DNA from: Xenococcus sp. PCC 7305 | GTDB lineage: Bacteria > Cyanobacteriota > Cyanobacteriia > Cyanobacteriales > Xenococcaceae | DNA: 64,000 bases | Assembly: GCF_000332055.1 (NCBI RefSeq) | Contig: NZ_ALVZ01000233.1 | Coordinates: 1 to 64,000 of the forward strand | Reading direction: 5' to 3' | Shown here: positions 34,542 through 44,250 of the stretch, piece after piece | How positions within the stretch are numbered: the stretch's first letter is position 1 | Layout of the letters: every line of letters starts with the position of its first letter | Notes under the pieces: generated by a model | What the model saw: the letters and a program-made list of their open reading frames with translations, nothing else | Told to the model about the DNA's origin: nothing | The model's database searches: none | Translations under genes and position numbers: made by a program

Positions 34542-35879
34542 CTAACTTCCAATCTTCAAAGATGGTAAGAAACTTACGATGCCTGGGAAAGCAATAATTA
34601 AGAATAATACCAATAACTGCAATAAAATAAAGGGAATTGCTCCGCGATAAATATCTTGAGTCTTCACTTCTGGTGGCGCAACCCCTCGCAGATAAAATAG
34701 CGCAAAGCCGAAAGGTGGAGTGAGGAAAGAGGTTTGTAAATTGGCACCGATAATTACGCCATACCAAACTAAATCTAAGCCTAATTTTTGGGCAATGGGG
34801 GCAAAGATGGGAATGACAATAAAAGCAATTTCAAAGAAATCAATAAAGAAGCCGAGGAAAAAGATTACCACCATATTGACTAGGAGAAAGCCGATCGCGC
34901 CTCCTGGAATATTAGTTAGAATCTCTTCCATAAAGCGATCGCCACCCAACCCGCGGAAGACCAAACTAAAAGCAGTAGAACCGAGTAAAATAAACATTAC
35001 CATCGAAGTAATGCGTAAAGTGGCATCACATACTTGGGCGATCGCACCCCAGGTTAATTTCCCATTAAAATAAGCAAGAATCATCGCCCCCAAAGAGCCG
35101 ACAGCACCAGCTTCTGTCGGCGTAGCGAACCCAAAGAAAATACTACCTAAAACTATTAAAATCAATCCCAAAGGTGGCAACATCACCTTAATAACTCTTG
35201 TGATCAAAGCTTTACTGCCAATATCTCTAACTTCCTTGGGCAAAGCTGGGGCCATTTCAGGTTTGAGCCAAGCGACGATAATTACATGGAGACAAAAAGC
35301 TCCCGCCATCAATAGTCCAGGAATCAATGATCCAATAAAAAGATCTCCCACCGAAATTCCCAATTGATCTCCCAGAACAACCAAGACCACACTAGGGGGA
35401 ATAATTTGACCTAAAGTACCTGATGCAACAATGACTCCTGTAGCCAATTCTTTGTTGTATCCATAGCGCAACATAATCGGCAGAGAAATCAAGCCCATTG
35501 CCACCACTGTCGCTGCAACTACTCCCGTCGAAGCTGCAAGTAAAGCTCCCACAATCACCACCGCTAGAGCCAAACCGCCGCGCATTCTGCCGAAGATAAT
35601 CCCCATGGTTTCGAGTAGCTTCTCGGCTATGCCAGTTTTTTCCAGCATCGAACCGAGAAAAATAAAATAGGGAATTGCCAGCAAAGTATAGTTTGCCATA
35701 ATGCCGAAAATTCGACTGGGCATAGCATTGAAAAAACTCAGACTAAATTCGCCCAAGGCCGCACCAATGAGGGCAAAAATAATTGCTACCCCACCAAGGG
35801 AAAAAGCGACAGGATAACCAAAGGATAATAAGAATAATGCTCCTGCGAACATTGCAATCCCCAGCCAGTCATAATTCAT
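34542..35879 (-). CDS. dctM: TRAP transporter large permease (DctM)
   Basis: A 445-residue DctM/SiaM-type permease with about 12 helices. Family features include SRIFGIMANYTLLAIPYFIF, GVVAATVVAMGLISLPIMLR, ASGTLGQIIPPSVVLVVLGD and FATPTEAGAVGSLGAMILAY. TRAP systems import organic acids using the Na+ gradient together with a binding protein (DctP) and a small permease (DctQ). The small permease is the preceding gene, and the two overlap by four bases. No binding-protein gene is in the window, so it is encoded elsewhere. Relatives in cyanobacteria import glutamate or 2-oxo acids; the substrate here is unknown. Confidence 0.92.
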   Translation of the reverse strand: MNYDWLGIAMFAGALFLLSFGYPVAFSLGGVAIIFALIGAALGEFSLSFFNAMPSRIFGIMANYTLLAIPYFIFLGSMLEKTGIAEKLLETMGIIFGRMRGGLALAVVIVGALLAASTGVVAATVVAMGLISLPIMLRYGYNKELATGVIVASGTLGQIIPPSVVLVVLGDQLGISVGDLFIGSLIPGLLMAGAFCLHVIIVAWLKPEMAPALPKEVRDIGSKALITRVIKVMLPPLGLILIVLGSIFFGFATPTEAGAVGSLGAMILAYFNGKLTWGAIAQVCDATLRITSMVMFILLGSTAFSLVFRGLGGDRFMEEILTNIPGGAIGFLLVNMVVIFFLGFFIDFFEIAFIVIPIFAPIAQKLGLDLVWYGVIIGANLQTSFLTPPFGFALFYLRGVAPPEVKTQDIYRGAIPFILLQLLVLFLIIAFPGIVSFLPSLKIGS

Positions 35880-36442
35880 AGGTTGTTCTCCTGGCGACTA
35901 GATAATGAAGAGTTTCCGCGATCGCGATAATTAGTCAAAACAGCCCAGTTTTTAATTGCTTCTGATATGCCCTGAAAGATTAATAACAAAAGACCAATAA
36001 TGATAAAGGATTTGATCGGATAGCGAGGCAAACCTCCAGGATCGGGAGACGTTTCCCAAATTTGCCAAGAACTGAGCACTGTTCCCCAGGAAAAATAAAT
36101 TACCCAAGCACAAAAAATAATCAGAAATAATATTGAGCCCACAAAATTGACAAGGGCTTTGCGACGAGGATTCAAGTCTTTATAGAATATATCTACTCTC
36201 ACATGTTCATTATGTTTTAGGGCATAAGCTCCACCCAAGAGAAACACTAAATCAAACAAATACCATTGAATTTCGATTAAGGCATTGGAGGTGAGATTTT
36301 GTCCCACCAGTCTTCCTAGGTATCTGCCGACTACATTCCAAACTCCGACTAGTACCATGAACAATACTAGCCAATAGGTAAGACGACCAATCCATTCATT
36401 AACAGTGTCGATAAATCTAGATAGCTGTAATAATTTACGCAA
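35876..36442 (-). CDS. dctQ: TRAP transporter small permease (DctQ)
   Basis: A 188-residue DctQ-type protein with four membrane helices. GRLTYWLVLFMVLVGVWNVV is helix 1, FDLVFLLGGAYALKHNEHVR shows the conserved L-x-A-x-A-L-x-x-x-x-H-V-R segment between helices 2 and 3. The start at 36442 is the first ATG of the frame, and the end overlaps dctM by four bases. The C-terminal 25 residues are polar and cytoplasmic. Confidence 0.88.
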   Translation of the reverse strand: MRKLLQLSRFIDTVNEWIGRLTYWLVLFMVLVGVWNVVGRYLGRLVGQNLTSNALIEIQWYLFDLVFLLGGAYALKHNEHVRVDIFYKDLNPRRKALVNFVGSILFLIIFCAWVIYFSWGTVLSSWQIWETSPDPGGLPRYPIKSFIIIGLLLLIFQGISEAIKNWAVLTNYRDRGNSSLSSRQENNL

Positions 36443-36578
36443 ACTATTCCCTCTAATCTTTGTTACTCGGACTTTAGTTGCTCATGCTATCGGTTTAAGT
36501 ATAGTTTCGTCTAGAGGTTTTATTTTATTTGTAGGCTAAAATAAATTTCTGCATACTCTAGTCGGAGTATTAAATCTT

Positions 36579-37199
36579 ATGACTACACAAATAGGTTTAG
36601 AACAATCGAGAATAGCTGACAATTTATCTTGTGTTTTGCCGGGTCACTATAGTTGGCAGCAATTTAAAACTATTCAAGGCATTATCAAGGAACAGCCAGG
36701 TGTCAGAATAATCTATTTAGATGGAGTAATAGAAATTATGACCATAGGTGAAGGACATGAAACAGTGAAGAGTTTGATTGCGCTGTTGCTAGGACTTTAC
36801 TTTTTTCATCAACAAATTGAGTTTATCCCTGTGGGGAGTGCTACTCGTGAATCCGAGGAAAAAGGAGTGTCCTTTGAACCAGATGAGTCCTATTATATTG
36901 GCGAGAAAAAGGAGAATCCTAATTTAGCAATTGAAGTCAATATTACTAGTGGCAGCTCTCGAAAATTAGAAAAGTACTTGAAGTTTAAAATTTCTGAGGT
37001 TTGGTTATGGAGTAATGATAGTATTGCCGTTTATTGTCTGCGAGATATTGAAGATGGAACGAAGCTTAGATATGAACAAGTGTCTGGTAGTGAGTTATTG
37101 CCAGATTTGAATTTATCTTTATTAGTTCGTTGTGTTTTGATGTCATCCAAACTTGAGGCGATGAATGCTTTTATGAAGGAGATACAGGTAAATGAGTAG
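36579..37199 (+). CDS. Uma2 family protein (DUF820, PD-(D/E)xK-like nuclease fold)
   Basis: A 206-residue Uma2/DUF820 protein, a family very numerous in cyanobacteria and related to PD-(D/E)xK nucleases. SFEPDESYYI (with D102) and LAIEVNITSGSSRKLEKY (with E119) carry the acidic residues of the presumed metal site. Many members are thought to derive from mobile elements; the cellular function is not established. It is divergent from dctQ. An ATG at 36579 fits the family's N terminus. Confidence 0.85.
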   Translation: MTTQIGLEQSRIADNLSCVLPGHYSWQQFKTIQGIIKEQPGVRIIYLDGVIEIMTIGEGHETVKSLIALLLGLYFFHQQIEFIPVGSATRESEEKGVSFEPDESYYIGEKKENPNLAIEVNITSGSSRKLEKYLKFKISEVWLWSNDSIAVYCLRDIEDGTKLRYEQVSGSELLPDLNLSLLVRCVLMSSKLEAMNAFMKEIQVNE

Positions 37200-37204
37200 T
37201 TTTG

Positions 37205-37390
37205 TTGATTTTTTAGTTTCTGAAAAGTTTCAAGTTGCAACTGTTTCCCAAAAAGAGAGGCAAAGTCTGCGAGAGACTTAGTTACAAAATAATAGTTTTC
37301 AGAAGCTAAACCCTGTTCTATAGCAGTAAAGCAAGCCTCAAATTCAGTACAACGGTCTTGCAGCTCAACTTTGAAAGATTTTTTAAATTC
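37205..37390 (-). pseudogene. decayed open frame between Uma2 and SDR genes
   Basis: On the minus strand about 60 codons stay open before entering the Uma2 gene in antisense: EEFKKSFKVELQDRCTEFEA, then CFTAIEQGLASENYYFVTKS and LADFASLFGKQLQLETF. The amino-acid usage looks protein-like and the ending in FGKQLQ-x-ETF resembles the C terminus of small cyanobacterial hypothetical proteins, but there is no start codon and the normal stop has been lost. I take it as a remnant. The family is not identified. Confidence 0.35.
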
Positions 37391-37441
37391 TTCTCTTTAT
37401 CGCTCCGCCATAATTTGCTACTAATTTAAGCAAGAAATAAT

Positions 37442-38221
37442 CTAAAATATTTTTGCTATTTGTTTAAGCAAGAGATCCCTAGGCAAAAATCTTGGTAAAT
37501 TAACAATAATTTGGTTAACAAAACCGCCAGTTACAATATTAGACTGTTTGCTTTCCAATGCTTTGAGCGCATCGGCAACGACTACAGTATTAGAAGTTAA
37601 TTTCATACTGCTGTTGTTTTTGTCCATCAATGAGGCAGGGAATTCAGCTGCTTTAAAGAATTCCGATTCTGTGGGGCCTGGGCATACTGCCAAAATCTTG
37701 ACACCTGTATCTTTATTCTCCACCCATAGAGCCTCGGTAAAGTTGAGCACAAAGGCTTTGGTGGCTGCATAAACAGACATTCTAGGAATTGGTTGAAATC
37801 CTGCAATAGAAGAAATATTGATAATCGCACCTTCTCCTCGGCGTTTCATCGCTGGTAAAAATAGGCCAGTCAACTCTACTAAAACATTGACATTTAGTTG
37901 AATCATCGACATTTGCTTTTCTAAAGGGCGATCGCTAAAGGTTCCATAATCGCCAAACCCAGCATTATTAACTAATAAATCTATGTTTAATCCTTGATGC
38001 TCAATTTTTTGATAGATAGTTGCTCCTGCTTGCGGTGCCGTCAAATCTTGGGCGATGACATAGGTTTGAATCCCTTGTTCTGATTCCAACTGAGCCGCCA
38101 ACTCTTGAAGTTTATCTTCTGAACGGGCAACTAAAACAAGATTGGTTTTTTGCGCTGCTAGTTGTCGGGCAAATTCGGCACCAATTCCAGTCGATGCACC
38201 TGTAACTAAAGCTGTTTTCAT
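37442..38221 (-). CDS. short-chain dehydrogenase/reductase
   Basis: A 259-residue classical SDR. The cofactor motif TGASTGIG is at residues 7-14, the structural NNAG is at about 89-92, the catalytic serine is in INISSIAGFQ, and the Y-x3-K is in SVYAATKAFV. The arginine after the first strand suggests NADP(H). Its closest type is the DltE/YdfG-like group of membrane-associated ketoreductases; the substrate cannot be inferred. It is a single-gene unit. Confidence 0.88.
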   Translation of the reverse strand: MKTALVTGASTGIGAEFARQLAAQKTNLVLVARSEDKLQELAAQLESEQGIQTYVIAQDLTAPQAGATIYQKIEHQGLNIDLLVNNAGFGDYGTFSDRPLEKQMSMIQLNVNVLVELTGLFLPAMKRRGEGAIINISSIAGFQPIPRMSVYAATKAFVLNFTEALWVENKDTGVKILAVCPGPTESEFFKAAEFPASLMDKNNSSMKLTSNTVVVADALKALESKQSNIVTGGFVNQIIVNLPRFLPRDLLLKQIAKIF

Positions 38222-38443
38222 ATTTACTCATTAGATATTCAAATATTTGTTAAAAATTGTAACGTCAAAAGCCTTAAATAATGAATTCGAGGGCAAGTTC
38301 TGGCAGAGGCAGTAAAAATATGACAAAAAGAGATTTACGAGGAAATCTCTTTGAACACAATAATCTACAAGACTATAAAACTCTTGACTGACAGTTCTAC
38401 TTAATAGCAAAGTTGTCAATCAAGAGAATAAAATTCAACGGTT

Positions 38444-39610
38444 TTATTGAGCGAAAGCAACAGGCATCGTTGACCAACCGCTATTTTGACGGAGTAGGGT
38501 TACATCTGTGCGTCCATCATTGTTAAAATCCCCAGCAAATGGCAAAACATCACTAACAGTGGCCCAATTAGCAAAGTTACCAATAGTTTCATTGGTGATA
38601 CGCCAAGTCCCGTCGTTATTAGCAAAAGCAACAGGCATTGTTGCCCAACCACTATCTTGACGGAGTAGGGCAACATCTGTACGACCATCGTTGTTAAAAT
38701 CTCCAGTTAAAGGAAGAACACCACTGGTAGTGGCCCAACCAGCAAAGCTACCAATAGTATTATTGACAATCCTCCAAGTACCGTCGCTATTAGCAAAAGC
38801 AACAGGCATCGTTGCCCAACCATTATTCTGACGGAGCAGGGCAACATCTGTGCGTCCATCACCGTTGAAGTCGCCAGTTAAAGCATGAACATTACTTAAT
38901 GTTGCCCAACCAGCAAAACTACCGATATTTTCATTGGTAATACGCCAGGTACCGTCACCATTGGCAAAAGCAATAGGCATCGTTGCCCAACCACTATTTT
39001 GACGGAGTAGAGCAACATCTGTAAGTCCATCACCATTAACATCTCCAGTTAAAGGAAGAACGCGACTGGCAGTGGCCCAACCAGCAAAACTACCAATGCT
39101 TTCATTGGTAATGCGCCAGGTACCGTCACCATTGGCAAAGGCAACAGGCATCGTTGCCCAACCGCTATTTTGACGCAACAGAGCAACATCTGTACGTCCA
39201 TCGTTGTTGAAATCTCCTGTTAAAGGAAGAACACCACTGGCAGTGGCCCAACCAGCAAAGCTACCAATACTTTCATTAGTAATACGCCAGGTGCCGTCAC
39301 CATTGGCAAAGGCAATAGGCATCGTTGCCCAACCGCCATTTTGACGTAGCAGAGCAACATCTGTACGTCCATCATCGTTGAAATCTCCAGTTAAAGGAAG
39401 AACACCACTGGCAGTGGCCCAACTAGCAAAGCTACCAATACCATGATTGGTAATGCGCCAATTACCGTCACCATTGGCAAAAGCAACAGGCATCGTTGAC
39501 CAACCACTATCTTGACGAAGCAGGGCGACATCCGTGCGTCCATCGTTATTGAAATCCCCAGTCAGTGATCGTACATTATTGCGAGTTGCCCAGCTAGCAA
39601 AGTTTGATAT
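38444..39610 (-). repeat. seven tandem coding repeats of 171 bp
   Basis: The word GCAACAGGCAT followed by GTTGCCCAACC (plus strand) recurs about every 171 bases, for example near 38630 and 38801. The units encode the C-terminal repeats of the metalloprotease and differ by only a few bases, which points to recent duplication or gene conversion. Confidence 0.85.
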
Positions 39611-40951
39611 ATCGCCATTGGTTATATTGAAACTCCCGACACTGGGATTGCGAAACATGCTCACAGTAGCGGCAGTGATATTAATGGCAGCGCGATTATC
39701 CGCAGCTTGTGGGTTACCAATCGGGACTCCCATAATTGTGCCGTCTCTAGTAACGTCTGGGTTAGACCAAAACTGGATACGAGTGCAGTTAACGCCGCTG
39801 TTCCTGCATTGATTATTGTAGGCCATGACTGTACGCCAACGATTAGGTACACTTACAAAGCCATGATTAAAAGCGAATGGTCTGTTATCTGTCGGGTCAG
39901 CTAGGCGATCATGACGAGCAGATAATATATGGCCAAACTCATGCCCGAATGAGAAGTTACCAGTTGCACAATCCCGCTTTGTTACAGCAAATCCAAAGTT
40001 TTCAAAGGCAACAGACACGGGGTTCATGATGTAGGCAATACCACAGCCACCTCCAGATTCAACTAACAGACCGACAAGATCAGCGTTGTACTGATCTCTC
40101 AAATTATGGATGTTATCCATAAAGCCATCAGATGGGTTTTGAAGGCGATTTCTGTCAGTTCGAAGATTACCACTTTCTGTATAGTCAACTTGAGTACTAT
40201 GCACTAAATTAATGCGTGTATTTATCCCACTATTCCGAAACGAAACATTTGTTTCCAGCATCGCCAGTGCAATCTCTGCATCAATATCTGATGATCCCTG
40301 ACGTGCGTCATCTGTGTATAAAACCATGACATCGATGATCGGTGTCTCATCCATCTCAATATTTGAGTTTGATTCCAGGTCTAAAGTATCAGACGCATCA
40401 AATTGGGGTTCTTCGGAATCCAATTCTTCTGGAAATGCATTGCGATCAATCTCCGCAATATTATGTAGTCCGTCCTCGGATGGGCGAATACTGAAAAACC
40501 GATTCCCAACTGTCACATTCCCTGTTAGCTTGTTATCGTCGACAATAAATATAAAATTGGTAAAATCAGATTTCTCTGTGTGACCAATCCAATTCGTGAG
40601 ACCAGTTTCTAGCGTATCGAGTTCTTCAGTGACCACATTAATGCTGATATCGTCAAAAAGAGGAATGTTGATAGGTCCTGGTTTAGCGTCTAAGGATCTA
40701 TCCATTACTTGATTTGATAGAACAGAACTATTCAGTTGAACAGTTCTTTCGCGAATAACTACGCCTGGTTCAACGGTATCTGCAAACTTTGGGCTATCAG
40801 CTATTCGTGCATCAACTTCTGAAATAGCTTCAAAGAGTCTTGGTGCGTCTGCCTGTGATTGTGCCATAGCAATTCCTGGCATTACTATCAAGATCATCAC
40901 AGCGAAACATAATACTAAAATTGTTTTAGCGTAGTTTCTGAGCTGAAACAT
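38444..40951 (-). CDS. secreted reprolysin-like zinc metalloprotease with seven C-terminal VCBS/FG-GAP-like repeats
   Basis: An 835-residue exported protein. A signal peptide (hydrophobic run LVLCFAVMILIVMPGIAMAQ) opens it, followed by a propeptide-like region to about 190. The metzincin zinc site HEFGHILSARHD lies near residue 340, with the Met-turn VMAYNNQC about 40 residues later, so it is an M12-type (reprolysin-like) peptidase. From about residue 455 to the end there are seven repeats of 57 residues, each with GDFNNDGRTDVALLRQ (a calcium-binding FG-GAP/VCBS core) and GWATMPVAFANGDGTWRI. The last repeat stops after AFAQ, so the propeller is incomplete or closed by the first strand. The protein probably acts outside the cell. 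Repeats are nearly identical in DNA. Confidence 0.85.
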   Translation of the reverse strand: MFQLRNYAKTILVLCFAVMILIVMPGIAMAQSQADAPRLFEAISEVDARIADSPKFADTVEPGVVIRERTVQLNSSVLSNQVMDRSLDAKPGPINIPLFDDISINVVTEELDTLETGLTNWIGHTEKSDFTNFIFIVDDNKLTGNVTVGNRFFSIRPSEDGLHNIAEIDRNAFPEELDSEEPQFDASDTLDLESNSNIEMDETPIIDVMVLYTDDARQGSSDIDAEIALAMLETNVSFRNSGINTRINLVHSTQVDYTESGNLRTDRNRLQNPSDGFMDNIHNLRDQYNADLVGLLVESGGGCGIAYIMNPVSVAFENFGFAVTKRDCATGNFSFGHEFGHILSARHDRLADPTDNRPFAFNHGFVSVPNRWRTVMAYNNQCRNSGVNCTRIQFWSNPDVTRDGTIMGVPIGNPQAADNRAAINITAATVSMFRNPSVGSFNITNGDISNFASWATRNNVRSLTGDFNNDGRTDVALLRQDSGWSTMPVAFANGDGNWRITNHGIGSFASWATASGVLPLTGDFNDDGRTDVALLRQNGGWATMPIAFANGDGTWRITNESIGSFAGWATASGVLPLTGDFNNDGRTDVALLRQNSGWATMPVAFANGDGTWRITNESIGSFAGWATASRVLPLTGDVNGDGLTDVALLRQNSGWATMPIAFANGDGTWRITNENIGSFAGWATLSNVHALTGDFNGDGRTDVALLRQNNGWATMPVAFANSDGTWRIVNNTIGSFAGWATTSGVLPLTGDFNNDGRTDVALLRQDSGWATMPVAFANNDGTWRITNETIGNFANWATVSDVLPFAGDFNNDGRTDVTLLRQNSGWSTMPVAFAQ

Positions 40952-41236
40952 CGCTAACCTCCTGAAATACTTATGTACAAAAAAGTATCAGACGTTTGGT
41001 GCGGATTGAGTTATAGAATCCTTGCCATTCTGCTAAAAATTTTAAAATGGCGATTTTATAAGAGCATCAGAACCCTTGTGAAATAAGAGTTATTTTTGGT
41101 TTGCACCAAAATCATCATACTTGAACTATCTAAAATACATAATATGTGAAAACTCTTCATATAATAAAAAGTTGTTACTTTATTCAATAAAGCGACTTGG
41201 CAATCTATGTCTGATTTTGGAGAGGGAAAAAGTTTT

Positions 41237-44200
41237 CTAAGCAATTAGAAAATCATTAGCTTCTAAATCTGCAATATTGGCATTTTCCACTACCGCTAAT
41301 ATTTGATTATCCCCAGCGATCGCAATCTCCACAGAATTACCATTCTGACTCAAAGCTAGATCACTAAATTCTAAGCTTCCCAGGCTAAAGCGATCGCTAA
41401 GCAAGAATTTATCGACGCCATCTTGATAATCCTTAATAAGATCGCTGCCGACATTATTGCCTCTAGTTAGTTCAAAGCGATCGCGACCGGCATTGCCGAA
41501 GAGAGTATCAGTGCCATCCCCACCAAACAAAAGATCATTGCCGGCTCCGCCGAAGACCAGATCACTATTAGCTCCCGCTTCTAAAGTATCATTCCCCGAA
41601 TTTCCCTCTAGCTCATCAGCTCCATTGCCACCGAACAGCAGATCATTACCGTTGTTGCCAAAGAGAGTATCATTCTGATTACCCCCTTTAAGCGTATCGT
41701 CGCCATCTTCCCCCGCAAGACTATCATTACCAAGTTTGCCATCAATATAGTTATCTTTCTCATTGCCTACCAAAACATCGGCTCTTGTCGTACCAATCAA
41801 ATCATGGGTCTGATAAAAATCTTGATGGTCTAATTGCTCAACAGAGGTATTTTTCACTAAAGCAATCAGTTGATTATCATTACGGAGTCTGATTTCAACA
41901 TTGTTACCCGATTGATTGATGAGTAATTTGCTGAAAGTCAATCCTCCTGTCAGTTGGAATTTGTCCGCCCCATCCATATAATCTTCCACAACCGTCTCGT
42001 TAAGACTACTGCTTTTGCGCAGTTGAAACAGATCTAACCCGGCACCGCCAACTAGGGTATCGCTCCCCAAACCACCAAAGAGTGTATCAAAGCCAGCCCC
42101 ACCTTCTAGGCGATCGCTATCTTCCCCACCTTCTAGTAAATCGTCTCCAGCATCACCTATAAGAGTATCTTCGCCCAGGCCTCCAAGAATAGTATCAAAT
42201 CCATCATTGCCCACTAGGCGATCATTGCCCAAACCGCCATCAACAAGATCATCGTCAGCTTGCCCTTCGAGGGTATCATTACCGATCAGACCCAAAAGAC
42301 TATCTTGGCCTTCACCCCCCAAAAGAAGATCATTTCCCGAACCCCCTTCCAAAGAATCATCATTCATATTCCCGAAGAGAGTATCGTTGCCAATGCCGCC
42401 GACTAGAGTATCATTGCCGCTGTTCCCTTCTAGGCTATCGTTGCCATTGCTACCTTGGAGAGAATCATTGCCCAACTGACCAAAAAGAAAATCATCTCCA
42501 TTGCCGCCCAGGAGTGTATCTGACCCATTATTGCCGAATAAGCGATCGCTGTTATCTCCGCCATCGAGAAGATCATTGCCACCATTGCCAATAATGGTAT
42601 CTTCACCTTTTAAACCATTGATTTCTTCTCCTTTAACGCTTCCTTCTAAGGAGTCATCCTCATCTGTACCTTCAATAACCTCGGTATTATTGCCAAATAA
42701 AACGTAACTATTGCCCGAATTAGCTTGCTCATTTGCCGAGCCTCCCGGAGCCCCAATAATGACATCGTCTACGCCATCATCATTGATATCTCCCAAATCA
42801 CTGACTACCAGACCTAAATTTTCTCCTTTTGCGATCGCATTAACCACCAAGCCACTACGACGATTCAAAGAAGCCAGATCCAGATTGCCATCACTGCCAA
42901 CATTTGCCCCACCGTAAACAATGTAACTTTGCCCGGCATCATTCTGTTCATCGGGGTCAGCTGCGGGGGCCCCAATCATCAGATCATCAAATCCATCTCC
43001 GTTAAAATCTCCCGCCTTACTCACCGAAGCTCCAGAGCGATCGCCACTATCGATGCCATTAATCACAAATCCATTATTGCCATTAATTTGATTCAGATTT
43101 AAGGAACCAGTATTCCCCAGAGTTGACTTGCCAAAAATCACATAGGTTTGTCCCGCAAAATTATTGCCATTAGCCCGGCCATAGCGTGCTCCCACCAGTA
43201 GGTCTTGAATGCCATCCCCATTGATATCTCCTGCTTGGCTCACAGAGGAACCAGCGCGATCGTTCTTCCGCGTGCCCCTAATCTCAAAACCATTGTTACC
43301 GTCAAGATCGGCAAAATCTATTACCCCAGTATTGCCAAGATTATTACTGCCAAAGACAACATAACTTTTTCCTGCAACAGTTGGATCACTATTTTCCGTC
43401 CCAACTATTAGATCATCAATGCCATCACCATTCACATCTCCCGCATTGGTAGCAAAGATACTTAAACTATCGGGGGCATTGGCTTGCTTAAGGACAAAAC
43501 CGTTGTTGCCATCGAGATTGTCAAGCTCGAAATTTCCATTATTGCCGAGATTTTCCGCTCCAAAAATAACGTATGCTTCGCCTAAATAACCATTATTATC
43601 ACCATAAATATCTTGACTACCGATCACAAAATCTTCGATGCCATCACCATTGACGTCTCCGGCATCACTGACCGATATCCCCAGGCGATCGCCAATGCTT
43701 TTCCCTTGAACAACAAAACCATTATTGCCATTGAGCTGGGACAATTCTAAACTACCGTTATTGCCAATCGTGGCTCCACCTAAAACCACATAGGCGGCCC
43801 CCGCATCAATATTGCCATTAGAATCGGCATCGCGCGCGCCAATAATCAAATCTTCGTAACCATCATTATTAACATCTCCTGCCCGACTAACTCCGAACCC
43901 AGCTTGGTCTCCAATGCCCTCACCATTGATTACAAAACCATTGGTGCCATCAAGATTATCTAGTTGTAAGAGATCATTATCACCAAGATTTTTATTGCCA
44001 AAAATCACATAGCTTTGACCCGAATTATTACCATTGGGGTCGCCTCTTTTGGCCCCAATCAAGATATCGTTAATGCCATCCCCATTGAGATCTCCAGCAC
44101 TACTAATAGCAGCACCAGACTCGTCAAACTTATTAATTCCGTTGATGACAAAGCCATTGCCATTATTGATTTGGTTCGTGTTAATTGATTTGGTGAACAT
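41237..44200 (-). CDS. RTX calcium-binding exoprotein with seven FG-GAP repeats
   Basis: A protein of about 987 residues. I choose the ATG at 44200 (MFTKSINTNQINNGNGFVIN); an earlier in-frame ATG at 44248 would add residues encoded by ATGGGTTACTAACTGATAAC-like spacer repeats. Residues to about 470 hold seven FG-GAP repeats (GDLNGDGINDILIGAKRGD and relatives), enough for a seven-bladed integrin-type propeller. Two blocks of RTX nonapeptides (GGNGDDFLFGQLGNDSL and similar) follow, each ended by a beta region with DLFQLRKSSS...EDYMDGADKFQL or DRFELTRGNN...KDYQDGVDKFLL. No signal peptide is present, as expected for type I secretion through the C terminus. No secretion genes lie in the window. The function is probably surface or adhesive. 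Confidence 0.85.
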   Translation of the reverse strand: MFTKSINTNQINNGNGFVINGINKFDESGAAISSAGDLNGDGINDILIGAKRGDPNGNNSGQSYVIFGNKNLGDNDLLQLDNLDGTNGFVINGEGIGDQAGFGVSRAGDVNNDGYEDLIIGARDADSNGNIDAGAAYVVLGGATIGNNGSLELSQLNGNNGFVVQGKSIGDRLGISVSDAGDVNGDGIEDFVIGSQDIYGDNNGYLGEAYVIFGAENLGNNGNFELDNLDGNNGFVLKQANAPDSLSIFATNAGDVNGDGIDDLIVGTENSDPTVAGKSYVVFGSNNLGNTGVIDFADLDGNNGFEIRGTRKNDRAGSSVSQAGDINGDGIQDLLVGARYGRANGNNFAGQTYVIFGKSTLGNTGSLNLNQINGNNGFVINGIDSGDRSGASVSKAGDFNGDGFDDLMIGAPAADPDEQNDAGQSYIVYGGANVGSDGNLDLASLNRRSGLVVNAIAKGENLGLVVSDLGDINDDGVDDVIIGAPGGSANEQANSGNSYVLFGNNTEVIEGTDEDDSLEGSVKGEEINGLKGEDTIIGNGGNDLLDGGDNSDRLFGNNGSDTLLGGNGDDFLFGQLGNDSLQGSNGNDSLEGNSGNDTLVGGIGNDTLFGNMNDDSLEGGSGNDLLLGGEGQDSLLGLIGNDTLEGQADDDLVDGGLGNDRLVGNDGFDTILGGLGEDTLIGDAGDDLLEGGEDSDRLEGGAGFDTLFGGLGSDTLVGGAGLDLFQLRKSSSLNETVVEDYMDGADKFQLTGGLTFSKLLINQSGNNVEIRLRNDNQLIALVKNTSVEQLDHQDFYQTHDLIGTTRADVLVGNEKDNYIDGKLGNDSLAGEDGDDTLKGGNQNDTLFGNNGNDLLFGGNGADELEGNSGNDTLEAGANSDLVFGGAGNDLLFGGDGTDTLFGNAGRDRFELTRGNNVGSDLIKDYQDGVDKFLLSDRFSLGSLEFSDLALSQNGNSVEIAIAGDNQILAVVENANIADLEANDFLIA

Positions 44201-44250
44201 CTTTTGAATAGGTAATGGGTAATGGGTTACTAACTGATAACTGATCACTG

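Noticed and set aside
38444-39610. Regular repeats as a possible CRISPR array
   Set aside because: The period is 171 bp with no distinct spacers, and the repeats encode the C terminus of the metalloprotease.
41457-42707. Long plus-strand open frames opposite the RTX genes
   Set aside because: Serine- and proline-rich antisense shadows of the RTX repeats.
44201-44248. Upstream ATG for the FG-GAP RTX protein
   Set aside because: The extra residues would be encoded by spacer repeats; the ATG at 44200 starts the protein-like sequence.
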